Part shown: positions 1 to 7,210 of the stretch, piece by piece
How positions within the stretch are numbered: the stretch's first letter is position 1
How the letters are laid out: the number at the start of each line of letters is the position of its first letter
Assembly: GCA_963577065.1 (NCBI GenBank)
Contig: CAUYXJ010000066.1
Location: 1 to 16,143 of the forward strand
Direction: 5' to 3'
DNA length: 16,143 nucleotides
Source: CAUYXJ01 sp963577065
GTDB lineage: Bacteria; Chloroflexota; Dehalococcoidia; Tepidiformales; Tepidiformaceae
Made by a program: the position numbers and the translations under genes
Notes under the pieces: generated by a model
Database searches by the model: none
Told to the model about the DNA's origin: nothing
Seen by the model: only the letters and a program-made list of their open reading frames with translations

Positions 1-38
1 CACCCACGTCGACCGGGACCACCGCGAAGAATATCGAC

Positions 39-863
39 CTAGACGGAGGGCGGAGGAACCACGGCCAGGCCCTCCACGTGGACGAACATGAAGAGCGCCT
101 CTGCCTCGCGCGCCCAGGCACGCCAGCCGGCGGCGATTCGTTCGAGATCGGTGGCGGTCGCGAGGCCGTACGCGCGGGCCTGCTCGGCGAAGGCCGAGTT
201 CGTCACCCGCTCCGCCCAAGAGTTGCCCCAGTTCAGCACGTCCTCAGCGTCACGCATCATCGCCACAGTGGTGGTTACGGTGAGCGCATCCAGTCCCGCT
301 CGCGCGAACCAGGAGGGGATGCGGCGCCCTGCGTTCGCGTCCGCGCCGTTGCGGCGAACGACCGCGGTGTAGAGCGCGCGCCACTCCTCGATCGCCTCCG
401 AACGCGGCCAGCTCACCATGGTTTGGTAATCGGAGTCGCGCGCGGCGACGAGACCGCCGGGGCGAACCACACGGCGCATCTCCCCCAACGCGGCGCTGGG
501 GTCGGCGAGGTGCTGCAGCACCTGGTGTGCGTAAGCAACATCAAACGAGTCGGTTTCGTAGGGCAGCGCATAGACGCTGGCTTCTTCGAAGCGAACGTTG
601 GGCGTGTCGCCACGGAGTTCGCGCGCCGTCGCGAGGACCTCGGACGCCGTATCGATGCCGACGACCTCGGCAGGCGCGACGTACTTCGCCAGCCCCAGCG
701 TGATCGAGCCCGGACCGCAGCCGACGTCGAGCAGTCGCATGCCCGATTCGAGATGGGGGAGGAGGAAGGCAGCGGCCTCCTCCGCCGTGCGGCGGCCGTG
801 CTGGGCCACCACGGAGGCGTGGTGCCCGTGTGTGTAGATGTCTCTCGGTGCGGACTCGCTCAT
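39..863 (-). CDS. SAM-dependent class I methyltransferase (UbiE/Coq5-like fold)
   Basis: This is a 274-residue protein. It starts with a short N-terminal segment containing YTHGHH (about residues 10-15), seen in a group of small-molecule methyltransferases. SAM-binding motif I is LLDVGCGPGS (44-53). An acidic residue ending the second strand is in VVGID (67-71). The motif IV/post-I region is FDVAYAHQVLQHL (107-119), followed by RVVRPGGLV (131-139). The fold and SAM use are well supported; the substrate cannot be told. I chose ATG at 863 over an in-frame GTG at 917. The 18 extra residues look like translated spacer, and the hexamer CAGAAT lies exactly 6 nt before the ATG, as at other genes here. 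The gene follows ligA on the same strand, 62 bp after the ligA stop, so it may also be read from ligA transcripts. Confidence 0.9.
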   Translation of the reverse strand: MSESAPRDIYTHGHHASVVAQHGRRTAEEAAAFLLPHLESGMRLLDVGCGPGSITLGLAKYVAPAEVVGIDTASEVLATARELRGDTPNVRFEEASVYALPYETDSFDVAYAHQVLQHLADPSAALGEMRRVVRPGGLVAARDSDYQTMVSWPRSEAIEEWRALYTAVVRRNGADANAGRRIPSWFARAGLDALTVTTTVAMMRDAEDVLNWGNSWAERVTNSAFAEQARAYGLATATDLERIAAGWRAWAREAEALFMFVHVEGLAVVPPPSV

Positions 864-869
864 CGCTAG

Positions 870-875
870 ATTCTG
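870..875 (-). promoter_or_regulatory. Putative -10 element of a leaderless methyltransferase transcript
   Basis: The minus strand reads CAGAAT, then 6 nt, then the ATG at 863. It matches TATAAT at four of six positions. There is no Shine-Dalgarno sequence before this ATG. The call is an inference from the same arrangement at several other genes in the window. Confidence 0.4.
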
Positions 876-925
876 AAGGGGCGGGGCGTCCGGAGCGACC
901 TGGAGCGAGATCGCCACGGCGGCGG

Positions 926-3022
926 CTATTCCGCCTCCGAGGTCCGCTCGCGCTGCTCGCGCTGCTCGCGCTGCTCGCGAAGGCGCTGCACGGCGGCGCT
1001 GCCCTCCGCAAGCACCTCGGCGTACTGCTCCTCGCTGACGTTCAGGATGCCCAGCTTCTCGGCGCGCGCGAACTTGCTCCCCCCGGGATCGGCGCCGACG
1101 ACGAGGAAGTCGGTCTTCTTCGTGACCGAGCCGCCGATCGTCGCGCCGAGCTCCTTCGCCCGCCCCTCGGCCTCGTCCCGCGACATCGTCTCGAGTTTCC
1201 CCGTGACGACGATCGTCAGGCCCGCGAGCAGATCGCTCGCCGGCGCCACGATCTCGCCAGACATGTTGACGCCCACCGCCTCGAGGCGATCGACGATCGC
1301 GCGGTTCTCTTCGCGCTCCGCCCAGGCGGCGATGCTCCGCGCGACCACCGGCCCCACGCCGTCGACCTCCTGCAGCACCTCCTCCCCGGCCTCGAGGATC
1401 GGCTGCAGGCCGCCGAAGTGCTCGGCCAACAACCGCGCCGTTTCCGCGCCCACGTGGCGGATGCCGAGCGCGAACAGCAGATTGGGGAGGGGCCGCTCCT
1501 TGCTGATCCGAATCCCTTCAACGAGGTTGGCGGCGCTCTTCTCCCCCACGCGCTCGAGTTCGGTCAGCTGCTCTGCCGTGAGCCCGTAGATATCGGAAAC
1601 ATCCTGCACGAGCCCCTCGCGAAACAGTACGGCCGACATCCGTTCGCCGAGGCCCTCGATGTCCATGGCGCCGCGCGAGGCGAAGTGCTCGATCAGCCGC
1701 ACCTGCTTTTGGGGGCATACGGGGTTGGGGCAGTAGGAGTCGGCCGCATCCTCTTCGCGTTCGACCGCCACCCCACACACGGGGCAGACGCTCGGCATCT
1801 CGAAGATTCGCTCGCTGCCGTCGCGCAGGCTCACGACCGGAGCGACGACCTGCGGGATGACGTCCCCTGCGCGCTGCACGATCACGGTGTCGCCGATGCG
1901 GACGTCCTTGCGGTGGATGTCCTGCTCGTTGTGAAGCGTCGCCATCTGGATGCGCGCCCCTCCCACCACCACCGTCTCAAGCAACGCGAAGGGGTTGAGG
2001 GCACCGGTACGGCCGACGTTGACCATGATGTCGAGCAGCTTCGTGGTGCGCTGCTGGGGCGGGAACTTGTAGGCCGTCGCCCAACGCGGTTCGCGGCCGA
2101 CCACCCCCAACCGCTCCCACTCCTCCGTGTCGTCGATCTTGATGACGACGCCGTCGATGTCGTAGTCGAGCCGTTCGCGCCATCCGCCCCACCAGGTCAC
2201 GCGCTCGTAGGCCTCTGCGAGGGCGGCGTGGGCGCGCGCCTCCTCGTTCACACGGAAGCCCATCGCCGCCAACCACGCCAAGCGCTCAACATGGCTGCTG
2301 GGGCTGGGGCCGTCGCACCAGCCGAGCTGGTAGACGTAGATCGAAAGCGGGCGCTGAGCGGTGATGCTTGGATCGAGCTGGCGGACGGCGCCGGCCGCGG
2401 AGTTGCGCGGGTTCGCGAACAACGGCTCGCCGCGCTCCGCCCGCTCCGTGTTCATCTTCTCGAAGCCGCTCTTCGTCATGTAGATCTCGCCGCGCACCTC
2501 GAAGGCCGGGGGGAATTCGCCGGTGAGCACGAGGGGGATGGTGCGGATCGTGCGCAGGTTCGGGGTGATGTTCTCGCCCCGCCGGCCGTCGCCCCGCGTC
2601 GCGCCCTGGAGGAAGCGTCCGTCTTCGTAGACGAGCGAGATCGCGAGCCCATCGATCTTCGGCTCCGTCGTGAGCGCGAAGTCGTCGCGGCCGATTCGTT
2701 CGGCGGCGCGGCGGTGCCAGTCAGCGAGATCCTCCTCGCTGGTCGCGTTCGAGAGGCTCAGGAGCGGCAGCCGGTGCTCGACTGTCGAGAACGATTCGAG
2801 CGGGGCGGCGCCGACACGTTGCGTGGGCGAGTCGGGAGTGATCAGCTCCGGGTAGGCGGCTTCGAGCGCGCGCAGCTCGTTCAGCAGCTCGTCGTAGTCG
2901 CCGTCGCTGATCTCGGGCGAGTCGAGCACGTAGTAGCGGTGGTTGTGGTGGTTGAGGAGCGATCGCAGCTCCTCGCTGCGGAGGCGCGCCGCGTACTGGG
3001 TATCCTCAGCCATTGCGGACAT
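926..3022 (-). CDS. ligA: NAD-dependent DNA ligase LigA
   Basis: LigA seals nicks in duplex DNA using NAD+ and acts in replication and repair. All domains are present in 698 residues, slightly longer than the usual 660-680. The Ia domain has HRYYVLDSPEISDGDYDEL (28-46). The adenylated lysine is K122 in EPKIDG (120-125). Nucleotidyltransferase motifs include EVRGEIYM (175-182) and DGVVIKI (290-296). The zinc finger has C413, C416, C431 and C436. Helix-hairpin-helix repeats span about 445-590, and a BRCT domain covers about 597-672. The protein ends in a REQ-repeat tail (683-692). Two ATG codons (3022 and 3013) could start the gene; neither has a clear ribosome binding site. The downstream one has TTGAAT 7 nt before it, so MAEDTQ may be the true N-terminus. 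It diverges from hisH. Confidence 0.97.
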   Translation of the reverse strand: MSAMAEDTQYAARLRSEELRSLLNHHNHRYYVLDSPEISDGDYDELLNELRALEAAYPELITPDSPTQRVGAAPLESFSTVEHRLPLLSLSNATSEEDLADWHRRAAERIGRDDFALTTEPKIDGLAISLVYEDGRFLQGATRGDGRRGENITPNLRTIRTIPLVLTGEFPPAFEVRGEIYMTKSGFEKMNTERAERGEPLFANPRNSAAGAVRQLDPSITAQRPLSIYVYQLGWCDGPSPSSHVERLAWLAAMGFRVNEEARAHAALAEAYERVTWWGGWRERLDYDIDGVVIKIDDTEEWERLGVVGREPRWATAYKFPPQQRTTKLLDIMVNVGRTGALNPFALLETVVVGGARIQMATLHNEQDIHRKDVRIGDTVIVQRAGDVIPQVVAPVVSLRDGSERIFEMPSVCPVCGVAVEREEDAADSYCPNPVCPQKQVRLIEHFASRGAMDIEGLGERMSAVLFREGLVQDVSDIYGLTAEQLTELERVGEKSAANLVEGIRISKERPLPNLLFALGIRHVGAETARLLAEHFGGLQPILEAGEEVLQEVDGVGPVVARSIAAWAEREENRAIVDRLEAVGVNMSGEIVAPASDLLAGLTIVVTGKLETMSRDEAEGRAKELGATIGGSVTKKTDFLVVGADPGGSKFARAEKLGILNVSEEQYAEVLAEGSAAVQRLREQREQREQRERTSEAE
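946..979. repeat. 9-bp tandem repeat in the 3' end of ligA
   Basis: Three full copies of gctcgcgct followed by seven more bases of a fourth copy. On the minus strand it encodes an Arg-Glu-Gln repeat after the BRCT domain of LigA. The unit length is a multiple of three, so copy-number changes would keep the frame and change only the tail length. Confidence 0.9.
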
Positions 3023-3114
3023 TCAACTACACCCGCGAGAGCGTCGCCAGCGACGAGGGGCCCGCCAGCCGCTCCGCAGACCCTGCCCGCGGTGGCGAAC
3101 GCGAGGCGACCACG

Positions 3115-3120
3115 TACACT
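3115..3120 (+). promoter_or_regulatory. Putative -10 element of a leaderless hisHAF transcript
   Basis: TACACT is followed by 6 nt and then the hisH ATG at 3127, so transcription would begin at or next to the A of the start codon. No Shine-Dalgarno sequence is visible. No convincing -35 box is seen 16-18 bp upstream. Confidence 0.5.
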
Positions 3121-3126
3121 GATTCG

Positions 3127-3792
3127 ATGAAGCCCGATCCTTATCTCGTGGTCGTCGACTACGACGCTGGCAACCTCCGCAGTGTCGAGCGCGCGCTCGC
3201 GCACGCCGAGCTCGAACCGGTGGTCACCGCCGACCCCGCCGACCTCGCCCGTGCCGACGGCGTGGTCCTGCCCGGCGTGGGCGCCGCCTCGGACACGATG
3301 GCGAAGCTGCGCGAGCGCGGCCTCGTCGATCCGTTGCGGGCCTTCGTCGCCTCAGGCCGGCCTTTCCTCGGGGTCTGCATGGGCTTGCAGGCCCTCCTGG
3401 ACAGCTCAGAGGAGGGAGGCGGGCAGGAGTGCCTTGGCCTCCTGCCGGGCGAGGTCCGTCACTTCGGCTTCGACGACCTCAAGGTGCCTCACATGGGCTG
3501 GAACCAGGTCGAGTGGGTCCGCGAACACCCCATCACGGCCGGGATTCCGAGCGGGAGCTACTTCTACTTCGTCCACAGCTTCTACCCCGCCCCCACCGAC
3601 CCCGACCTCGCGCTCGCGCAGACGACCTACGGCCTCACCTTCCCGAGTGTCCTCGCCCGCAACAACATCGTGGCGACACAGTTCCACCCCGAAAAGAGCG
3701 GCACCGCCGGACTCGCCCTCTACGCCAACTTCGTCGCCTGGGTGCGGGAGACCGCAGCGCCCAACATCCCGGCGCACATCCCTGGTCGCTAG
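3127..3792 (+). CDS. hisH: Imidazole glycerol phosphate synthase, glutaminase subunit HisH
   Basis: HisH releases ammonia from glutamine and passes it to HisF for closure of the imidazole ring in histidine synthesis. The 221-residue protein is a class I glutamine amidotransferase. The nucleophile is C84 in GVCMGLQ (82-88) and the other triad members are H187 and E189 in QFHPEKSG (185-192). VLPGVGA (47-53) is the usual oxyanion-strand region, and HMGWN (122-126) is typical of HisH. An upstream TTG at 3013 is open, but the 38 extra residues are low-complexity and unlike the family, so ATG at 3127 is preferred. It is the first gene of hisH-hisA-hisF, ending 3 bp before hisA; its partner HisF is two genes on. 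Confidence 0.97.
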   Translation: MKPDPYLVVVDYDAGNLRSVERALAHAELEPVVTADPADLARADGVVLPGVGAASDTMAKLRERGLVDPLRAFVASGRPFLGVCMGLQALLDSSEEGGGQECLGLLPGEVRHFGFDDLKVPHMGWNQVEWVREHPITAGIPSGSYFYFVHSFYPAPTDPDLALAQTTYGLTFPSVLARNNIVATQFHPEKSGTAGLALYANFVAWVRETAAPNIPAHIPGR

Positions 3793-3795
3793 CCG

Positions 3796-4521
3796 TTGGT
3801 CTTCGAAGTCATCCCCGCCGTCGACCTCCGCGGAGGTCGCTGTGTGCGCCTCCTCCACGGCGACTACGATCGCGAGACACAGTACTCCGGCGACCCCGTC
3901 GCGATCGCCCGCGAGTGGCAAGCGCTCGGCGCACCGCGACTGCACGTCGTCGACCTCGACGGCGCGCGCGACGGCCGGCCTGCGAATGGCGAGATCGTCG
4001 CCGCGATCTGCGAAGCGCTGACGATCCCGGTCGAGGTCTCTGGCGGGTTGCGCTCGATGGCGGACATCGAGGCCGCGGTCGGGTGGGGGGCGACCCGCGT
4101 CCAGCTCGGGAGCGCCGCCGTGCGCGACCCGGAGCTCGTGAGCTGCGCGGCCGCCCGTTTCCCCGAGGCGATCGTGGTCTCGATCGATACGCGCGGCGGC
4201 GAAGCGCTTACCGACGGCTGGCTCGAGGGCTCAGGTGCCGATGCGCTGGAGCTCGCACAGGCCATGGTCGCCCGCGGGGTGCCCCGCATCATGGTCACGG
4301 ACATCGGGCGCGACGGCGCGCTCGCTGGGCCAAACATCGACCTGACCACGAAGTTCGTGGAAGCCTTGCCCGTACCGGTCGTGGCCTCGGGCGGCGTGAC
4401 GACGACGGCGGACCTGAGAGCGCTGGCCGAGGCCGGCTGCGAAGGCGCGATCGTGGGCAGGGCGCTCTACGAGGGTCAGCTCAGCTTGCCCGACGCACTC
4501 GCGGCGGTGGCGGCGTGCTGA
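3796..4521 (+). CDS. hisA: ProFAR isomerase HisA
   Basis: HisA converts ProFAR to PRFAR by an Amadori rearrangement, the step just before HisHF. The 241-residue protein is a complete (beta/alpha)8 barrel. The catalytic pair appears as D10 in IPAVDLRGG (6-14) and D131 in SIDTRGG (129-135), with T168 in VTDIGRDG (167-174). The half-barrel phosphate sites are VSGGL (81-85) and ASGGV (197-201). The start is TTG at 3796: it lies 3 nt after the hisH stop, and no ATG or GTG is available that would keep the conserved VIPAVD strand. The 3' end overlaps hisF by 7 bp, which indicates translational coupling. The rare start codon may lower output relative to its neighbours. Confidence 0.96.
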   Translation: MVFEVIPAVDLRGGRCVRLLHGDYDRETQYSGDPVAIAREWQALGAPRLHVVDLDGARDGRPANGEIVAAICEALTIPVEVSGGLRSMADIEAAVGWGATRVQLGSAAVRDPELVSCAAARFPEAIVVSIDTRGGEALTDGWLEGSGADALELAQAMVARGVPRIMVTDIGRDGALAGPNIDLTTKFVEALPVPVVASGGVTTTADLRALAEAGCEGAIVGRALYEGQLSLPDALAAVAAC

Positions 4522-5291
4522 CGAAACGCATCATTCCCTGCTTCGATGTCGACCGCGGACGAGTCGTGAAGGGCATCTCCTTCACGGAGATGCGCGATGC
4601 CGGTGACCCCGTCGAGCTGGCCAAGCTCTACGACAGCGAGGGCGCCGACGAGCTCGTCTTCCTCGACATCACCGCCTCGTCCGACAACCGCAGCACCGTT
4701 TACGACATGGTGGCGGCGACGGCCGACCAAGTCTTCATCCCCTTCACGGTGGGGGGCGGGATTCGCACGACCGCAGACATGAAGACGATGCTCGAGCTGG
4801 GTGCGGACAAGGTCAGCATCAACACGGCCGCGGTCGAGAATCCGGAGCTCGTGAACGAGGGCGCCTACCGCTTCGGCAGCCAGTGCATCGTCGTCGCGAT
4901 CGACGCGAAGGGCGAGCGTGGCGGCTGGGAGGTCTACACCCACGGCGGACGCACGCCGACCGGCAAAGATGCAGTGGACTGGGCCCGCGAGGCGGTCGCG
5001 CGCGGCGCCGGCGAGCTGCTCGTGACGAGTATGGATACCGACGGCCACCAGAAGGGCTACGACATCGGCATGCTGCGCGCGATCAGCGAGGCCGTAAACG
5101 TGCCCGTGATCGCCTCCGGGGGCGCCGGCGGTCCCGAGCACATGGCCCAGGCTCTGAGCGAGGGCAAGGCCGACGCGGTGCTGGCCGCGAGCATCTTCCA
5201 CTTCGGCACGTATTCGATTCGCGAGGTGAAGGAGGCTCTCTCGGCCGCCGGCCTCCCCATGCGGCCGGTGGAGCCAACACCCGGGCCTTAG
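4515..5291 (+). CDS. hisF: Imidazole glycerol phosphate synthase, cyclase subunit HisF
   Basis: HisF takes PRFAR and ammonia from HisH and makes imidazole glycerol phosphate plus AICAR. The 258-residue barrel has the two catalytic aspartates at the exact family positions: D11 in IPCFDVD (7-13) and D130 in VVAIDAKG (126-133). Phosphate-binding loops are VGGGIR (79-84) and a second ASGGAGG segment near 200. The start is GTG at 4515, giving MLTKRIIPCFDVD, the normal HisF N-terminus. It overlaps hisA by 7 bp and has no separate ribosome binding site. The stop codon overlaps the stop end of the convergent lipoprotein gene by 4 bp, so there is almost no room for a dedicated terminator. The remaining histidine genes except hisI are not in the window. 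Confidence 0.97.
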   Translation: MLTKRIIPCFDVDRGRVVKGISFTEMRDAGDPVELAKLYDSEGADELVFLDITASSDNRSTVYDMVAATADQVFIPFTVGGGIRTTADMKTMLELGADKVSINTAAVENPELVNEGAYRFGSQCIVVAIDAKGERGGWEVYTHGGRTPTGKDAVDWAREAVARGAGELLVTSMDTDGHQKGYDIGMLRAISEAVNVPVIASGGAGGPEHMAQALSEGKADAVLAASIFHFGTYSIREVKEALSAAGLPMRPVEPTPGP

Positions 5292-5300
5292 AAGGGCTCC
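5270..5300. terminator. Possible hairpin between convergent hisF and lipoprotein genes
   Basis: GGAGCC at 5270-5275 pairs with GGCTCC at 5295-5300 around a 19-nt loop that contains both stop codons. It lies exactly at the convergent gene ends, but the stem is short and there is no T-tract on either side. Confidence 0.2.
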
Positions 5301-6068
5301 CAACGCAGAAACGGCGGCTCGGACGCGATCGCGATGAGCGGGCCGCTGAACTCCACGCCCATTGCATGGCCGTTCCCGGCGAGTACCTGGTCCCAGCTCG
5401 CGCCAAAGTCCTGGGTTCGCCAGACACCGTTGCGCCACATGACGACGACGGCGACGCCGGAGCGGGCGAAGTCCGGCGCAGGGACCAGCGTGACTGGCAG
5501 CAGTCCGCCGTCGAGCACGGTCTCCCAGGTCGCGCCGCCGTCCACCAAGCGGGCGACGTAGTCGGGGCCGATCGCCAGTTGCACCAGCGAGTCCGCGACC
5601 GTCGTCATCGCCGTCGCGTCCTCATACGGCGCGGGCAACAGGCCGCCGTCCTCCGCTCGCTCAACGGAACCATCCGTCACTGCCGAATCGGGGAATGTGC
5701 CGCTAGCCGCGGATGCGGGCTCCCAGGTCGCGCCGGCATCGTCCGTCCGGAACACCCGCCCCGGCAGCTCGACAAGACGCTGCTTCCGGAGAACGATCCC
5801 TCGCTCAAGATCGAGCGTGACCCAGACGTTCGTCCTGTCGATCGAGCCGGTCACCTCTGCCCGTGGCCACTGCACTTCGACGCCGTACCCGGATCCGACC
5901 TTCGGGTCGACGCTCGCGCTGAGGCCCTCGACGAGCTCTTGGGCGAGTTCGAGCGCGCGCGTCTTGTTCGGCAGCATCGAGTGCGCGCTCAACACATCCC
6001 AGCGTGATGACAGCGCAAACCGCAACGCTTGCCGCGAACCAAGCAAAGCGCCGAGGTATCCTCGTCAC
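5288..6068 (-). CDS. Putative Asp-box (BNR-like) lipoprotein, frame interrupted near 5953-5990
   Basis: The long frame (5288-6046, TTG start, 252 residues) holds three Asp-box motifs of the BNR/sialidase type beta-propeller: TDDAGATW (101-108), a weaker LVDGGATW (167-174) and TQDFGASW (211-218). Such repeats occur in photosystem-assembly-like and secreted propeller proteins; no enzyme activity can be claimed, and three boxes are too few for a full propeller. This frame has no signal peptide. A neighbouring frame starting with GTG at 6068 reads MTRIPRRFAWFAAS and then a hydrophobic stretch ending in ITLGC, a lipoprotein-like signal with C25 as the lipid site. That frame loses sense after about 35 residues, just where the other becomes sensible. 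An extended -10 (TGGTATACC) lies 6 nt before this GTG. One extra base, or loss of one GC unit in the tract at 5953-5961, explains the break. It converges on hisF. Confidence 0.65.
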
Positions 6069-6074
6069 TACCGC

Positions 6075-6082
6075 GGTATACC
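6075..6082. promoter_or_regulatory. Palindromic GGTATACC giving a -10 on both strands
   Basis: On the minus strand TATACC (6075-6080), preceded by TGG, lies 6 nt before the GTG at 6068, an extended -10 for a leaderless lipoprotein transcript. On the plus strand TATACC (6077-6082) lies 28 nt before the hisI ATG and would give a short leader that includes the hisI ribosome binding site. The whole gap between the two starts is 42 bp. Confidence 0.45.
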
Positions 6083-6098
6083 ACCAATCGACTCGCTA

Positions 6099-6103
6099 CG
6101 GAG
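6099..6103 (+). promoter_or_regulatory. Ribosome binding site of hisI
   Basis: CGGAG lies 7 nt before ATG at 6111. This fixes the hisI start and rejects longer in-frame versions that run back to 5697. Confidence 0.6.
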
Positions 6104-6110
6104 CCCATCA

Positions 6111-6437
6111 ATGCCCCTCGAACTCGACGAAAACGAACGCATCCCTGCGATCGTCCAGGACGTGGAGAGCCGCGCGGTCCTCATGCTCGGCTGGATGAAC
6201 CGCCAGTCGCTGGACCACACCTACGAGACCGGCCATGTGACCTTTTGGAGTCGTAGCCGCGACGAGCTCTGGGAGAAGGGCGCGACCAGCGGCAACTACC
6301 TCGACTTCGTCAGCCTGCATAAGAACTGCGAGGACAACTCGCTGCTCGTGATGGCGCGGCCCGTCGGGCCGACCTGCCACACGAACAACGTCACCTGCTA
6401 CTACCGCGAGGTCGACCGCGACACGGACCTGCCATGA
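6111..6437 (+). CDS. hisI: Phosphoribosyl-AMP cyclohydrolase HisI (stand-alone)
   Basis: HisI opens the purine ring of PR-AMP in the third step of histidine synthesis and needs Zn and Mg. The 108-residue protein is the cyclohydrolase domain only, without the HisE pyrophosphatase domain found in fusions. Family motifs seen are VLMLGWMN (23-30), ETGHVTFWSRSR (39-50), LWEKGATSGN (53-62), and the zinc cysteines in GPTCHTNNVTCYY (86-98). The usual D-C-D-x-D metal site is N-C-E-D-N here (72-76): the cysteine is kept, but the three aspartates are Asn, Glu and Asn. The surrounding sequence is well conserved, so the protein is probably active with altered metal binding, but this is not certain. The stop overlaps the RibD-like start (ATGA), so the two are one transcription unit. 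Confidence 0.95.
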   Translation: MPLELDENERIPAIVQDVESRAVLMLGWMNRQSLDHTYETGHVTFWSRSRDELWEKGATSGNYLDFVSLHKNCEDNSLLVMARPVGPTCHTNNVTCYYREVDRDTDLP

Positions 6438-7186
6438 CCCCCTTCGGGGCCGTCGGCAAGCCCGACTACACCGCCCTCGAGCTGCCGCCGCCCCCCAGCG
6501 ACCGCCCCCACGTCGTCATGAACATGGTCATGTCGGCGGACGGGAAGAGCGTCATCGAAGGCACGGAGCGGGGGATCGGCTCAGCGACCGACCAACGGCT
6601 CATGCGCGAGCTGCGCGTCCACGCCGATGTCGTCCTCAACGGCGCGGGGACGCTGCGCGCGAGCGGGACCTCGTCACGCCTCGGGGACGCGGCGTTGGAG
6701 GCGATGCGGGTTGAGCACGGGAAGCCAGCAGCTCCGATCGCGGCGGTCATGAGCCGCAGCGGCAACCTTCCGCTGGAACGCCCCTTCTTCACGGCGCGGG
6801 ACTTCCCGGCGATCGTCTACCTCTCCGAGGAGCTGTCGCAGGCGCGCCGCGACGAGATCGCCGCCGCGGGCCGGCCCGTGGTCGCGCTCGCGACCGAGGA
6901 CGAGTTCCCCGGCATGCTCCGGCACATGCGGCACGAGCTGGACGCGAGCGTGCTCCTGGTCGAGGGGGGCCCGAAGATCAACGCCGCGCTCTACGCAATC
7001 GATGCGATCGACGAGTTCTTCCTGACGCTGGGGCCGGTGGTCGTGGGGGGCGAGGACACGCTCACCGCCGTGGAGGGCAAGCGCGCGTTCACCCTCGCCG
7101 AGGTGAAGCGCCTCGAACTGCTTTCGGCCTACCCGAACCCTGAGACGAGCGAGGTCTACGTCCGCTATCGCGTCCGCCGCGATTGA
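6434..7186 (+). CDS. RibD C-terminal domain (pyrimidine reductase / DHFR-like) protein
   Basis: The protein is 250 residues and matches the RibD reductase domain, which in riboflavin synthesis reduces the ribosyl amino-pyrimidine with NADPH. Seen motifs are VVMNMVMSADGKSV (about 28-41), where ADGK is the family hallmark, an RELRVHADVVLNGAGTLR segment, and LLVEGGPKIN (about 174-183) near the nucleotide site. The deaminase half of bifunctional RibD is missing, as in many stand-alone relatives whose substrate is unknown. It is translationally coupled to hisI by a 4-bp ATGA overlap. No riboflavin genes are nearby, so a role in riboflavin synthesis is not shown; a folate-type or other reductase role is possible. 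The gene ends at a hairpin that includes its stop codon. Confidence 0.88.
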   Translation: MTPFGAVGKPDYTALELPPPPSDRPHVVMNMVMSADGKSVIEGTERGIGSATDQRLMRELRVHADVVLNGAGTLRASGTSSRLGDAALEAMRVEHGKPAAPIAAVMSRSGNLPLERPFFTARDFPAIVYLSEELSQARRDEIAAAGRPVVALATEDEFPGMLRHMRHELDASVLLVEGGPKINAALYAIDAIDEFFLTLGPVVVGGEDTLTAVEGKRAFTLAEVKRLELLSAYPNPETSEVYVRYRVRRD

Positions 7187-7200
7187 AGCCGGCGGCTTCA
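7184..7200. terminator. Hairpin between convergent ribD-like and GNAT genes
   Basis: TGAAGCC (7184-7190) and GGCTTCA (7194-7200) form a perfect 7-bp stem with a GGC loop. The first arm contains the TGA stop of the RibD-like gene. It lies in the 24-bp gap between convergent genes and could work in both directions, but no T-tract follows. Confidence 0.45.
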
Positions 7201-7210
7201 CGCGCGGGCG

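Noticed and set aside
1..38. Possible end of another gene at the left edge
   Set aside because: Too short to judge; no recognisable frame or structure.
3013..3126. 38-residue N-terminal extension of hisH from TTG
   Set aside because: Unlike HisH N-termini and overlaps the ligA start; the ATG at 3127 has a well-placed -10-like element.
830..3130. Long plus-strand open frame opposite ligA (766 codons)
   Set aside because: It is the antisense shadow of ligA in GC-rich DNA; the composition is Arg/Ala/Leu-rich with no domain.
3429..4514. Upstream extension of the hisF frame over hisH and hisA
   Set aside because: HisF begins at GTG 4515 with its standard N-terminus; the rest is out-of-frame reading of neighbours.
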